This document shows, piece by piece, positions 38,282 through 46,509 of a DNA stretch of 47,466 nucleotides (positions are counted from its first letter, which is position 1; each line of letters begins with the position of its first letter). The stretch spans positions 1 to 47,466 of the forward strand of contig JBDLTZ010000182.1 in the NCBI GenBank assembly GCA_039805565.1, given 5' to 3'. The notes beneath the pieces were generated by a model that was given only the letters and a program-made list of their open reading frames with translations, was not told the DNA's origin and did not search any database. The position numbers and the translations under genes are program-made. Origin of the DNA: CALJIC01 sp039805565 (lineage in GTDB: Bacteria > Chloroflexota > Chloroflexia > Chloroflexales > Roseiflexaceae).

Positions 38282-39583
38282 CTATGCTGAGCGGAGCGCG
38301 TGGCCCGCCTGCGCGGCGAGCATGCGCTCGTACTCCTGGTAGGTGCGCCGCGCCACCACCGGCCAGTCGAAGGTGGTCGTGACGATCCGGACGCTCTCCT
38401 CGCCCCAGGCGGGCCAGCGCTGGCGGGCGTCGAGGGCGCGCCCGATCTTATCCGCCAGGTCGGCCGCGTCGCCGGGGCGCACAAGGTAGCCGTTGCGTTC
38501 GTCGAAGACCTTGTCGGGGATGCCGCCGGCCGCCGAGGCCACCACCGGCTTGCGGTGGATCATGCCTTCGAGCGTGACCAGGCTCGATCCTTCGTACAGC
38601 GTCGGGTGGACCACCAGGTCCACCTCCTCGTACAGGTTGTGGAGCTCGGCGTCGGTGAGCCGCCCGGCGAAGGTGATGTGCTCGGCGATCCCGGCGGCGC
38701 GGGCCTGCTCCTCGAGCGCCTGGCGCTCCTTGCCCTGCCCCACGAGCAGCCAGCGCCAGCGCGGCGGCAGCGCGCCGCGGCCCTGGAGCAGGGCCAGCGC
38801 CTCGATCATGACGTGGTAGCCCTTGTTGCGCTCCAGGCGGCTCACGCTGAGGAAGGTCGGCTCGGCCTCATCGAGGCGGAAGCGCTCGCGCATCGCGGCG
38901 CGCATCACGGCGGTCACCGGCGCCAGGCACTCCTCGGAGTCGATCGCCGATGGTATCACGACGACGCGGTCGGGGTGGACGCCCAGGTAGTGCGGCAGGT
39001 CATCTTTGGTGCAGGCGTCGGTGGCGATGGCGCGGTCGGCCAGGCGCGTGCCGTAGGAGTAGAGCGCGCGGAAGGGGGCGTAGGCCAGCCACTTGCGCCA
39101 GTCGGGGGTGCGGTACTCCTCGAGGCCGTGCGGGTTGGCGATGAACGGCACGCGGCGCAGGAGCGGGTCGCGTCGGCGGATCCAGCCGTAGCCGAGGGCG
39201 CAGAGCCCCTGGGCGTGGACCACGTCGTAGGCGCCGCGGCGGGCCTGGCGGGCGGCGGCGCGGCCGAGCTCCCAGGTGTAGTAGGGGTAGTTGATCTGCC
39301 GGCCGAGGATCGAGTTGGGGCGCAGCCGCGGCGAGGTGTAGTCGTAGCGCAGGAAGATCACTGACGACAGACCACCGACGACGGACTCATAGGCGTGGCG
39401 CAGCTCGGTGTCCAACTGCTGTTGGTCGGTGCTGGTCTGCTGGACGTAGAGCGTGACCTGCGCGCCGAGGCGGGCCAGGTGGGTGGTGAGGTGGAAGACG
39501 TGGCGCTCGATGCCGCCGAAGCCGTGCAGCGGGAAGACGACCCGTGCGAGCATGGCGACGCGGATGGGGGTGTTAACAGTCAT
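38282..39583 (-). CDS. Glycosyltransferase family 4 protein
   Basis: 433 residues. GT-B fold with the N-terminal RVAMLARVVFPLHGFGGIERHVFHLTTHLARLGAQVTLYV and the nucleotide-sugar half: FLSVSRLERNKGYHVMIEALALL, WLLVGQGKERQALEEQA, ITFAGRLTDAELHNLYEEVDLVVHPTLYEGSSLVTLEGMIHRKPVVASAAGGIPD. It likely moves a sugar from an activated donor to a lipid or polysaccharide acceptor at the membrane. Its partner enzymes are not obvious; the GH35-like gene follows. An extended -10 lies just upstream. Confidence 0.92.
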   Translation of the reverse strand: MTVNTPIRVAMLARVVFPLHGFGGIERHVFHLTTHLARLGAQVTLYVQQTSTDQQQLDTELRHAYESVVGGLSSVIFLRYDYTSPRLRPNSILGRQINYPYYTWELGRAAARQARRGAYDVVHAQGLCALGYGWIRRRDPLLRRVPFIANPHGLEEYRTPDWRKWLAYAPFRALYSYGTRLADRAIATDACTKDDLPHYLGVHPDRVVVIPSAIDSEECLAPVTAVMRAAMRERFRLDEAEPTFLSVSRLERNKGYHVMIEALALLQGRGALPPRWRWLLVGQGKERQALEEQARAAGIAEHITFAGRLTDAELHNLYEEVDLVVHPTLYEGSSLVTLEGMIHRKPVVASAAGGIPDKVFDERNGYLVRPGDAADLADKIGRALDARQRWPAWGEESVRIVTTTFDWPVVARRTYQEYERMLAAQAGHALRSA

Positions 39584-39613
39584 GGCCGGTCTGGGATAGG
39601 ATCATTTTGTGCT

Positions 39614-39622
39614 ATTCTAACA
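39614..39622 (-). promoter_or_regulatory. Extended -10 promoter of the glycosyltransferase gene
   Basis: Minus strand reads TGTTAGAAT (TAGAAT at 39614-39619), 31 bp before the start at 39583. The palindrome ACACATGTGT (39620-39629) overlaps its upstream edge and could bind a regulator. Confidence 0.5.
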
Positions 39623-39738
39623 CATGTGTAAAGGGTATTGGGGCGCGTGCGGGGTGGGAGCATCCCAGGTGTGGACATGCACAGCGAGGCGCGGAGTCCA
39701 GCTCCGCGCCTCGTGACGCTCGGCGTTCTGCGCTACGG

Positions 39739-41466
39739 CTACGGCAGCGCGCCGCGGAAGGGGACGTTGCCGAAGGCCCCGCCGCCGGCGAGCTCGCCGG
39801 CGACCAGGGTGCCCTGGAGGCTGCCGCCCACGAACTCCACCGTGGCACGCGGCGCCCACACGGTCCCCTCGACGCCGATGCTGTCGATCTCCAGGCGCTG
39901 GGCATCGTGGAAGTTGAGCAGCACGCGCGAGGCGTCGACGCCCTGGAGCGAGAAGCCGAACCCGGCCATACGCGTGCCGCCGTCGACGTTGATCAGCGCG
40001 GTGGCTCCAGCCGGCACGCGGATGTTCAGCGCGCTCGCCTGGGCCAGGTCCTGCCCGGAGAGGCGGAACACGTTCAGGCCGGGGCGGTCGCCCTGCAGGA
40101 GCAGCTCCGCGCGCGGTCCGCCCCAGCTGAAGGCGCGGGTGGTGCCGGTGGTCTCGAGCCGCGCCCAGGCGTCGGCCGCGCTCAGCGCGTAGGCTTGTGC
40201 GGCGGCGAAGTCCAGCGGCGAGCCCTGGCGCGGCGGGTCGGCGTAGGCCACATTGGCGATGTTCGCGCTGCCGCCGTAGACGATCCTGCCGTTCGGCACG
40301 CCGCCCTGGGCGAAGCGCAGGTCCCCACCCACCACCAGATCGTCGCGGGCGCCGTCCGAGTCGGGCAGCGCGGAGCCAATGCTGTAGGCCGTGATCTCGG
40401 CGTCCTCACCGATGGCGACCCGGCCGTTTGCCTGCGAACTGATCAGCTGCGCGTCGCCGAGCACGAAGATGTTGAAGTCGGTGATCGGCGCAGCCGGCTG
40501 CGGCCGCGCGGTGGCGGTGGGGCTCGTCGTCGCGGTAGCGGTGGCGGTGCTGGTGGGCGTCTGCGTCTGCGTGGCGGTGGCGGTGCTAGTGGGCGTGTCG
40601 GCGGGCGTCTGTGTGCTGGTGGGCGTCTGTGTCTGTGTGCCGGTGGGCGTGGCGGTGGCGGTGCTGGTGGCAGTGGCCGTTTCCGTGGGCGTGGGGGTGG
40701 GGACGTTGGCGCGCACGGGGAAGACGTAGCGCCCGGGCCGGGCGGCGTTGAGGCTGCCGCGCGTCAGGCCGCTGGCGGCGTTGCTATCGAGCAGCGCGCC
40801 GGTGACGCCGGAGCCGGGGAGCTCGAGCGAGCCAGCGGGCACGCCGCTCGAGTAGCCCGCGCGAGGCGCGTCGCCGCCGATGCCGAGGAAGCCGCCGTTC
40901 TCGTCGCCGGCCTCCCAGGTGATACGGTCGTAGTTGAAGACAATGTCGAAGTCGCCGGGCGCCACGTCCGAGCGGTCCACCAGGATGAGCTGAAAGCTGT
41001 TGGTCTTGTCGGCGCGGCCCTCGAAGTAGCCGACGCCGCCCCAGTTGGCGCAGAAGGCCGGGCGGCCCTCGAACGTGGCCGGGGCGGTGGAGTAGGTCAC
41101 GCGCGCCGAGCCCGCGCCCGAGGTGTCCACGTCGGCGAAGAACGGCGCGATGATCGCGCGCTCGGAGGCCGCGAGCTCGGAGGGGGTGAAGGTGCTGAGC
41201 GGCGCGTCGAAGGTAACGTTGCCGTTGGTGTTGACGAACAGGGCGCTGTACGAGGCGCCGAGGAAGTTCAGGGTGAAGGGCAAGCTCACCGCCGGGCTGG
41301 AGGCGTCATCGGACGGGGGCAGCACGGCTGCGGCACAGGCGTCGGCGCCGGACGCGTCCAGCAGGGGTGTCACCGCCCCACCCGCGGCGTTCGAGACGAA
41401 CGTGCGCGGCGCGAGGACGGCGATGACGAGCAGCGCCGCCAGGATAGGGAGTATCTTCCGCCACAT
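39739..41466 (-). CDS. Secreted NIDO / choice-of-anchor A surface protein
   Basis: 575 residues from ATG at 41466 with AGGAG upstream; the longer frame adds no signal. Residues 1-29 are a signal peptide. Residues about 60-250 resemble a NIDO (nidogen-type) domain: LPFTLNFLGASYSALFVNTNGNVTFD, AIIAPFFADVDTSGAG, QLILVDRSD, FDIVFNYDRITWE. Residues about 255-323 are a Thr/Pro/Ala linker of TPTST and TATAT words. Residues about 325-575 match choice-of-anchor A domains: FNIFVLGDAQLISSQANGRVAIGED, LVVGGDL, LNFHDAQRLEIDSIGVEGTVWAPRA. No C-terminal anchor is seen. Role is probably adhesion or cell-surface structure. Confidence 0.85.
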   Translation of the reverse strand: MWRKILPILAALLVIAVLAPRTFVSNAAGGAVTPLLDASGADACAAAVLPPSDDASSPAVSLPFTLNFLGASYSALFVNTNGNVTFDAPLSTFTPSELAASERAIIAPFFADVDTSGAGSARVTYSTAPATFEGRPAFCANWGGVGYFEGRADKTNSFQLILVDRSDVAPGDFDIVFNYDRITWEAGDENGGFLGIGGDAPRAGYSSGVPAGSLELPGSGVTGALLDSNAASGLTRGSLNAARPGRYVFPVRANVPTPTPTETATATSTATATPTGTQTQTPTSTQTPADTPTSTATATQTQTPTSTATATATTSPTATARPQPAAPITDFNIFVLGDAQLISSQANGRVAIGEDAEITAYSIGSALPDSDGARDDLVVGGDLRFAQGGVPNGRIVYGGSANIANVAYADPPRQGSPLDFAAAQAYALSAADAWARLETTGTTRAFSWGGPRAELLLQGDRPGLNVFRLSGQDLAQASALNIRVPAGATALINVDGGTRMAGFGFSLQGVDASRVLLNFHDAQRLEIDSIGVEGTVWAPRATVEFVGGSLQGTLVAGELAGGGAFGNVPFRGALP

Positions 41467-41587
41467 ACCACACGCTCCTGGGAACCAGGCGAAGATGAAG
41501 GTGGCAAGCAGCACAACAAGACACTGGGGCGATCGGTGCCCGCCGGAGTGAGACATGGTGTGGAAAACGTGCTGGTTCCGATGTCAG

Positions 41588-41616
41588 ACTATAGCACGAC
41601 GGTGCGTCGTTGTCCA
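41588..41616 (-). promoter_or_regulatory. Promoter of the NIDO/choice-of-anchor gene
   Basis: Minus strand TGGACA (41611-41616) and TATAGT (41588-41593) are 17 bp apart, with TG at 41595-41596 forming an extended -10. Leader of about 115 nt before the ATG at 41466. It sits between the dehydrogenase stop and this gene. Confidence 0.7.
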
Positions 41617-41642
41617 CGATCTGACAAGATTGTTAGCCCTGG

Positions 41643-42800
41643 CTAGCTCATCTCGTCGTAGGTCACGCGGTACACCGCGTCCATACGGTCGTCTGAGATG
41701 TAGAGGGCGCCATCCGGCCCCACGGCCAGGTCCACCGGCCGCCCCCAGGCGGCGTCGCCCACCAGCCAGCCGGTGATGAAGTCCTCGGCCGCCACCGGGC
41801 GCCCATCGTCCATGCGCAGCCGCACCACCTTGTAGCCCACCTTCTCCTCCCGGTCGAATGAGCCGTGCAGCGCCACGAGCAGGTCGCCGCGGTAGTCGGG
41901 CGGGAACATCGCCCCGTCGTAGAAGGCCAGACCAAGCGGTGCCGAGTGTGCGGGGAGCTCGAAGGCCGGCTGCGCCACCCCCTCGCAGGCGTCCGGACCG
42001 CCGAACTCGGGGTCCGGGAGGCTGCCGGCGTGGCAGCGCGGCCAGCCGAAGTCGTCCCCGTCGCGCACGACGTTGATCGTGTCGGGTGGGATGTCGGGCC
42101 CCAGTCGGTCACGGCTGTTGTTGGTCGCGAACAGCTCGCCGCGGTCGCTCCAGACGAAGCCCACCGCGTTGCGCAGGCCCACGGCGAAGGATCTCCGGCC
42201 GCTGCCGTCCGGCTCGTAGCGGGTGATCGCCGCACGCCGCGGATCGTCCTCCACGCACACGTTGCAGCTCGAACCGACTGAGAGGTACAGGCCACCGTCG
42301 GGGCCGAAGCCGATGGTGCGGGACCAGTGGTTGCCGCCTACTGGCAGGTCGGGCACCACGGTTTCGCGCTGCTGGTAGCGCCCCCCGGCGTCGGGCTCGC
42401 CCAGCCGGATCACGGAGTCCTGCTGCGCCACCCAGAGAGCCCCCTGGTGGAACTCGACGTCGTGCGGGCGGTGGAGCTCGTCGGCGGCCACGCGCACCTC
42501 GTCGGCGCGGCCGTCGCCGTCCGCGTCGGGCAGGGCCGCCACGATGTCGACGTCCCCTTCCGACACGGCGACGTGCAGTACGCCGTCGGGGCTGAAGTCC
42601 ATGAAGCGCGTCCGGCCGGGGAGCTTCGCGAACAGCACGACGCTGAAGCCGTCCGGCAGGTAGAGCGGGGCGGGCAGCCCCTCGGCCTCCACAGGCGCCA
42701 GCAAGGGCTGCGCCCCGCCTTGCACGCGGGTAGCTGGGCTCGCGCCACAGGCGGACGCTATGAGCGCTGCGAGCGCCAGCAGAAATACTCGTCGTACCAT
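41643..42800 (-). CDS. PQQ-type sugar/sorbosone dehydrogenase-like lipoprotein
   Basis: 385 residues from ATG at 42800 with GAGG upstream. Lipoprotein signal with lipobox-like ASAC (Cys18). The body is a six-bladed propeller of the glucose/sorbosone dehydrogenase family: LPDGFSVVLFAKLPGRTRFMDFSPDGVLHVAVSEGD, ADELHRPHDVEFHQGALWVA, VGGNHWSRTIGFGPDGGLYLSVGSSCNVCVEDDPRRA, FAVGLRNAVGFVW, DDFGWPRCH, AWGRPVDLAVGPDGALYISDDRMDAVYRV. Such enzymes oxidise sugars using PQQ outside the membrane, but many members are untested. A CxxC pair is visible. The start lies 9 nt after the upstream stop (42809), so the two are co-transcribed. Confidence 0.88.
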   Translation of the reverse strand: MVRRVFLLALAALIASACGASPATRVQGGAQPLLAPVEAEGLPAPLYLPDGFSVVLFAKLPGRTRFMDFSPDGVLHVAVSEGDVDIVAALPDADGDGRADEVRVAADELHRPHDVEFHQGALWVAQQDSVIRLGEPDAGGRYQQRETVVPDLPVGGNHWSRTIGFGPDGGLYLSVGSSCNVCVEDDPRRAAITRYEPDGSGRRSFAVGLRNAVGFVWSDRGELFATNNSRDRLGPDIPPDTINVVRDGDDFGWPRCHAGSLPDPEFGGPDACEGVAQPAFELPAHSAPLGLAFYDGAMFPPDYRGDLLVALHGSFDREEKVGYKVVRLRMDDGRPVAAEDFITGWLVGDAAWGRPVDLAVGPDGALYISDDRMDAVYRVTYDEMS

Positions 42801-42808
42801 GGTGTACC

Positions 42809-43507
42809 TCACATTCGGATCAGGCATCCGGCCGCCCAGCCGGCGGCGTTGGCCGCGCAGTCGCGCAGCATGTCGGGCACGTTCCACTGCATATTGATCA
42901 GTGCGGGGTCGCCCTTCTGCTCAAGCTCGTAGCGCAGCGCCATCCACTCGCTGGTCTCCCACACTGCGGTGAGCGCGGCCAGCATCAGGCCGGTGGCGGC
43001 CGCCGGGTGGTCGGCGCACCAGCGCAGGGTCTCCGCGAGCCGGCTGTCCCCGCGCACATCCTCGGCCGCCACGGCGATCGCCTCGCCTGCGAGCAGGGTC
43101 AGCGCCAGCGCGGTGAGGCTGTGTGGGAGCGTGTCGAGGCCGAAGCCGGCCACGCGTAGTTCGCCGAGCGGCCCCTTGTAGATGTCGAAGCGGGGGTGTG
43201 AGGTGAGGTAGCCGGCCGTGAACGGCGCGATGTGCCAGACGTACCCGGGGTTGTCGGCGGCCACGGCCGTGAGCGTCCGCCACGCCAACCCGAGGAGATT
43301 GTCGTCGTTGTCCGGGCTCTGCGGGTGTCCCTGCCCAGCGAGCCGCAGCAGGTCTGGCAGCAGCAGGGCGACGGTGTTGAGCGCCAGGTGCGGCGCCCAG
43401 GTGGTGGGCATGCCGTAGACGCGGCGGTTGGCCCTGGCGGTGGCCACTGTGGCAAGCCAGAGGCCATAGCGCGCCACGTCGGAAAGAACATGCCTGCTGC
43501 GTTCCAT
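42809..43507 (-). CDS. Membrane protein of unknown function
   Basis: 232 residues from ATG at 43507, which has a strong GGAGGAAG site; ATG at 43525 is also possible. Several hydrophobic stretches (about residues 48-63, 130-150, 180-198, 215-230) suggest a multi-pass protein. Notable motifs: FGLDTLPHSLTALALT, WETSEWMALRYELEQ and MQWNVPDMLRDCAANAAGWAAG. The last recalls DUF2238/YjdF-like membrane proteins, but I am not certain. It is the first gene of a pair with the PQQ-type dehydrogenase. Confidence 0.7.
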   Translation of the reverse strand: MERSRHVLSDVARYGLWLATVATARANRRVYGMPTTWAPHLALNTVALLLPDLLRLAGQGHPQSPDNDDNLLGLAWRTLTAVAADNPGYVWHIAPFTAGYLTSHPRFDIYKGPLGELRVAGFGLDTLPHSLTALALTLLAGEAIAVAAEDVRGDSRLAETLRWCADHPAAATGLMLAALTAVWETSEWMALRYELEQKGDPALINMQWNVPDMLRDCAANAAGWAAGCLIRM

Positions 43508-43574
43508 CACTTCCTCCGCTTCCATCCCCCGCCGCCTCTGCAACCAGAGTGCCACGGCGCGGCGGCACCGCTTG

Positions 43575-43583
43575 TGCTACAGT
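43575..43583 (+). promoter_or_regulatory. Extended -10 promoter of the EEP-family gene
   Basis: TGCTACAGT (TACAGT at 43578-43583). The predicted start near 43590 leaves a leader of about 5 nt, so the message may be leaderless. The minus strand of the same region reads TGATAGCAT, a possible divergent promoter for the membrane-protein gene. Confidence 0.5.
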
Positions 43584-43594
43584 ATGCTATCACT

Positions 43595-44410
43595 ATGTCT
43601 GACACCGTCACCTTCACGGCTGTCACCTTCAACTGTTTCGGCGGCTTTGCGCCCGGGACGCGGCGGCGGCTGTTCGCGCTGGCCGAGGAGCTCGCGCGGC
43701 GCGAGCCGGACCTGGTCTGCCTGCAGGAGGTGCAGCTTCACAGCCACCACGAGCTGCTCGTGCGGGCGCTGGACAGCCACCCCCATACCGCGCATGAGCC
43801 GTTCGTGTATGCGCCGAAGGGCGGCCTGCTCACGCTCTCGCGTGCGCCAATAGCCGAGGCCCAGTTCTCGCTCTACCCTGAGCGCGGCAGCTGGTACGGC
43901 CTGACGATCGCCGACGTGGCGCTGCACAAGGGGGCGCTGTTGGCGCGCATCGACGTGGCCGGCACCTCGGTGGTCGCCATCAACACTCACCTCAGCGCCA
44001 ACTACACCGGCGACTGGCGCCCCCAGAGCGCCTTTGCCCGCACCGAGCGCGCCCAGCTCACGCTGCTGGCCGACCTGGTGGCCTCTCAGCCACCGGAGTC
44101 GCTGGTGCTCGTGATGGGCGACTTCAACGTGCCGCGCGGCACGTGGCTGTACGAGGAGTTTATCGCGCGCAGCGGCCTGACAGACCCGCTGGCCGGCGAC
44201 ACGCGCCCCACCTACCGGCCACACTCCGGCATCCCCGCCCGCTACGCCCTGCCGCTCGACTGGCTGCTGCTGCGCGTCCCGCCGGGCCTCCGCGGCCTGC
44301 GCGCCGAGGCGGAGCTCTGCTTTGATCGCCCGGTGGCCATGGCCGGCGGGGCCAGCGGCTTCCTCTCGGACCACATCGGGGTGGAGCTCGAGCTCTCCTG
44401 GAAGGCCTGA
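43595..44410 (+). CDS. Endonuclease/exonuclease/phosphatase family protein
   Basis: 271 residues from ATG at 43595; upstream in-frame sequence belongs to a shadow of the opposite gene. The EEP fold is a metal-dependent phosphodiesterase or phosphatase. Motifs: VTFNCFGGF, PDLVCLQEVQL with the metal-binding Glu, AINTHLSANY, VLVMGDFNVPRGT, LPLDWLLLRV, and C-terminal SGFLSDHIGVELEL with the catalytic Asp-His. No signal peptide. Substrate could be a nucleic acid, phosphoinositide-like molecule or other phosphodiester. No Shine-Dalgarno, consistent with a leaderless message. Confidence 0.9.
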   Translation: MSDTVTFTAVTFNCFGGFAPGTRRRLFALAEELARREPDLVCLQEVQLHSHHELLVRALDSHPHTAHEPFVYAPKGGLLTLSRAPIAEAQFSLYPERGSWYGLTIADVALHKGALLARIDVAGTSVVAINTHLSANYTGDWRPQSAFARTERAQLTLLADLVASQPPESLVLVMGDFNVPRGTWLYEEFIARSGLTDPLAGDTRPTYRPHSGIPARYALPLDWLLLRVPPGLRGLRAEAELCFDRPVAMAGGASGFLSDHIGVELELSWKA

Positions 44411-44417
44411 GGTTCCG

Positions 44418-44426
44418 TGCTACAAT
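44418..44426 (+). promoter_or_regulatory. Extended -10 promoter of the ECF sigma gene
   Basis: TGCTACAAT (TACAAT at 44421-44426), about 85 bp before the GTG at 44511. It is nearly the same as the EEP-gene promoter. It looks like a housekeeping promoter rather than an ECF-type one. Confidence 0.55.
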
Positions 44427-44510
44427 ACCTTGTTGCGGCCTCAACCTGCCGTCCCGCCTCGGCCCAGGCTCTTCTCCCTATAGCGTCAGGGGCGCTAAGG
44501 AGCAACGATC

Positions 44511-45086
44511 GTGGAGAACGCGGCTGTCCGGGCGCCGGCGCCTGCGACCGACGCCGAGCTGGTCTCTCTGCTGCGTGACGAGCCGGCAGCTGGGATCGCG
44601 GCCCTGTACGATCGCTATGGGCGACTGGTCTACAGCGTCGCGCTGCGGATCGTAGGGGACCACGGGGCGGCCGAGGAGATCACCCAGGATGTGTTCGTGC
44701 GCTGCTGGCGCTCTATCGACCGCTACCGCACCGAGCAGGGCGGCCTCTCCACGTGGCTGCTCTCGATCGCGCATAACCGCGCGGTCGATGAGCTGCGCAG
44801 CCGCCGCGGCAAGGAGCTGCACCGCCCCCGCGCCGAGGAGGCCGACATCCCGGCGGTGGCCGAGCCAGGCTTCGACGCGGCCCTGGTGCGCGGCGATGTG
44901 CGGCAGGCGCTCGGCGGGCTGCCCGAGAGCCAGCGTGAGGTGATTGAGCTGATCTTCTGGGGTGGGCTGACGCGCCGTGAGATCGCGGACCGGCTGCGGC
45001 TGCCGCTCGGCACGGTCCATACCCGGCTGCGGCTCGGCATGGACAAGCTGCGTGAGGCGCTGGGGCGGCTCATGGAGGCTGAGTAG
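44511..45086 (+). CDS. ECF-type RNA polymerase sigma factor
   Basis: 191 residues from GTG with AAGGAG upstream. Region 2 spans about residues 27-95 (IAALYDRYGRLVYSVALRIVGDHGAAEEITQDVFVRCWRSIDRY, LSTWLLSIAHNRAVDELRSRR) and region 4 about 130-185 (ALGGLPESQREVIELIFWGGLTRREIADRLRLPLGTVHTRLRLGMDKLREAL). It is close to the SigK/ECF19-type group that is paired with RskA anti-sigma factors. The next gene encodes such an anti-sigma factor, so this sigma is probably held at the membrane until a signal releases it. Confidence 0.95.
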   Translation: MENAAVRAPAPATDAELVSLLRDEPAAGIAALYDRYGRLVYSVALRIVGDHGAAEEITQDVFVRCWRSIDRYRTEQGGLSTWLLSIAHNRAVDELRSRRGKELHRPRAEEADIPAVAEPGFDAALVRGDVRQALGGLPESQREVIELIFWGGLTRREIADRLRLPLGTVHTRLRLGMDKLREALGRLMEAE

Positions 45087-45186
45087 ACTCGCGCGTCGCC
45101 TCGGTGCGTATGCTGTAGTGGTGGGAGTGTTCGGCGGCGGGCGGCGATCAGGGCTGGCCCCAGGCGCGGGCGGAAGAGTGTGAGGG

Positions 45187-45954
45187 ATGGACGATACCCA
45201 GAGCAGCCTGTGTGAGGAGCAGCGGTCCCGGCTGGCGGCCTACGCGCTTGGCGAGGGCCAGCCGGACTCCGAGGCCCGCGCACACCTCGAGGTCTGCGCC
45301 GCGTGCCAAGAGGCGCTCCGCGAGTACCGGGCCGTGGCCAGGGTGATGCCTGTGGCGGCGCCGGACGCCGCACCACGCCCCGAGCTGCGCGATCGGATCG
45401 TGGCCGCCGTTGCGGCCGGCGCCGTGCCTCGCCCCGCACCCGCCGCAGCTCGGCACCGGCCCGGCGCGGCCGCGTGGTGGGCCTCCCTCGCCGCGATGGC
45501 CGCCCTTCTCGTGGCGCTCCTCGGCTGGAATGTGTCACTCCGCGCCCAGGTGGACACCCAGGCGGCGCAGCTTGCGGTCAGCCGCGAGGGGTGGCAGACA
45601 GTCGTCGTGCTGCTCAATGACCCCGACGTGCGCTGGTACGCCGTGGCGGGCGAGATGGCGCGCGGCAGCCTATGGGCGGCGCCGGGAAGGAGCGAGGCCT
45701 GCCTGATGGTGGAGCAGCTTCCCCCGCTGGAGGTCGGGCAGGTGTACCAGGTCTGGCTGATCGACGGCGAGGAGCGCACCAGCGGCGGGGTCTTCGAGCC
45801 GCGCGGCGGCAACGCCTGGGCGATCATCCGCTCTGACGAGCCCGTGAGCGACTACCGCTCGGTGGCTGTCACGGTGGAGCCGCGCGGCGGGAGCCCGGCG
45901 CCCACCGGGCCGCTGGTGCTGGCGGGTGACCTCACATCTCCCCAGGCCCAGTAG
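45187..45954 (+). CDS. RskA-type anti-sigma factor with zinc-binding N-terminus
   Basis: 255 residues, GTGAGGG just before the ATG. N-terminal ZAS-like domain with His-x3-Cys-x2-Cys (HLEVCAAC, about residues 33-40) binds the sigma factor inside the cell. One membrane helix lies at about 96-117 (AWWASLAAMAALLVALLGWNV), and residues about 130-250 form the outside RskA domain (VVVLLNDPDVRWYAVAGEM, LPPLEVGQVYQVWLIDGEERTSGGVFEP). It should retain the preceding ECF sigma factor and release it after cleavage, known for RskA proteins. The gap to the sigma gene is 100 nt. Confidence 0.92.
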   Translation: MDDTQSSLCEEQRSRLAAYALGEGQPDSEARAHLEVCAACQEALREYRAVARVMPVAAPDAAPRPELRDRIVAAVAAGAVPRPAPAAARHRPGAAAWWASLAAMAALLVALLGWNVSLRAQVDTQAAQLAVSREGWQTVVVLLNDPDVRWYAVAGEMARGSLWAAPGRSEACLMVEQLPPLEVGQVYQVWLIDGEERTSGGVFEPRGGNAWAIIRSDEPVSDYRSVAVTVEPRGGSPAPTGPLVLAGDLTSPQAQ

Positions 45955-45968
45955 CATCAGGCGAAACA

Positions 45969-46002
45969 AGGCGGCGAGGACGAACGCTCGTCCTCGCCGC
46001 CT
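45969..46002 (+). terminator. Hairpin terminator after the anti-sigma gene
   Basis: AGGCGGCGAGGACGA (45969-45983) pairs perfectly with 45988-46002 around an ACGC loop, a 15-bp stem starting 15 nt after the stop. The T-tract is weak (CTGCG). It also faces the small minus-strand gene and may end both. Confidence 0.75.
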
Positions 46003-46035
46003 CTGCGCGTGTGCCCGAAGAGCTCGGGTGGATAG

Positions 46036-46164
46036 CTACCGTCGGCGCGAGATGCGCTGCCGCACGACGCGCATGGGGACGCGCATTGGCGCCGGGCGAT
46101 TCGTCCGCGTCATAACCAGTGCGGCAACCAGTGCGGCGACGGCGATCAGCAGCAGGACGGACAT
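46036..46164 (-). CDS. Small membrane protein, 42 residues
   Basis: ATG at 46164 with AAGGAGG six bases upstream opens a 42-codon frame ending in TAG (46036-46038). It has one hydrophobic helix (MSVLLLIAVAALVAALVM, residues 1-18) followed by a basic tail rich in Arg, Pro and Val (RPAPMRVPMRVVR). Together with a consensus-like promoter (46220-46248), the excellent ribosome site makes real coding likely. It converges with the anti-sigma gene. Function unknown; single-helix basic proteins of this size often bind and tune membrane proteins. Confidence 0.65.
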   Translation of the reverse strand: MSVLLLIAVAALVAALVMTRTNRPAPMRVPMRVVRQRISRRR

Positions 46165-46219
46165 CAGTGCCTCCTTCGGATGCAGGGCTGCCACCCGAGC
46201 ATTCACAGTGTTGGACGGC

Positions 46220-46248
46220 AGTATAGCAGTGTCGTCCCGGGTCGTCTA
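46220..46248 (-). promoter_or_regulatory. Promoter of the small membrane protein gene
   Basis: Minus strand TAGACG (46243-46248) and TATACT (46220-46225) are 17 bp apart, with TG at 46227-46228 (TGCTATACT). Leader about 50 nt. This is one of the best examples of the extended -10 motif. Confidence 0.7.
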
Positions 46249-46345
46249 TAGGTGAAAGTGTCCAATTGACGCCGGTATTTATACAGACGTACAACAGGCT
46301 GCCGGTGGATGCATCGATTGGGCTTGCAGGCCCCATTATTGTTAC

Positions 46346-46354
46346 TGTTATTGT
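46346..46354 (+). promoter_or_regulatory. Weak candidate promoter before the SnoaL-like gene
   Basis: TGTTATTGT at 46346-46354 resembles an extended -10 within an AT-richer stretch. The gap 46249-46509 otherwise shows no gene; it contains short palindromes (GGGC with GCCC near 46320-46334 and again near 46356-46370). Confidence 0.25.
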
Positions 46355-46509
46355 AGGGCTGTGCGCCCCACCTGTATCTCTCTCTTTTGCACAACCCGTG
46401 CCGTGGAGCCACGCCTGAGAGATCGGATTGTGGCGTTGCTCTGCTCTCCCCGGCTCCGGCACGTCGCTTGCTCTGCACCACGGAGCGAGGCAGGAGAGCT
46501 GAGGAGGGG

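Noticed and set aside
40500..40710. Regular repeat pattern suggesting a CRISPR or satellite array
   Set aside because: It is the codon pattern of the Thr/Pro/Ala linker in the NIDO/choice-of-anchor gene; there are no constant repeats with unique spacers.
39607..41646. 679-codon open frame on the plus strand opposite the NIDO gene
   Set aside because: Gly/Arg/Ala-rich shadow frame; the minus-strand protein has a signal peptide and two recognisable domains.
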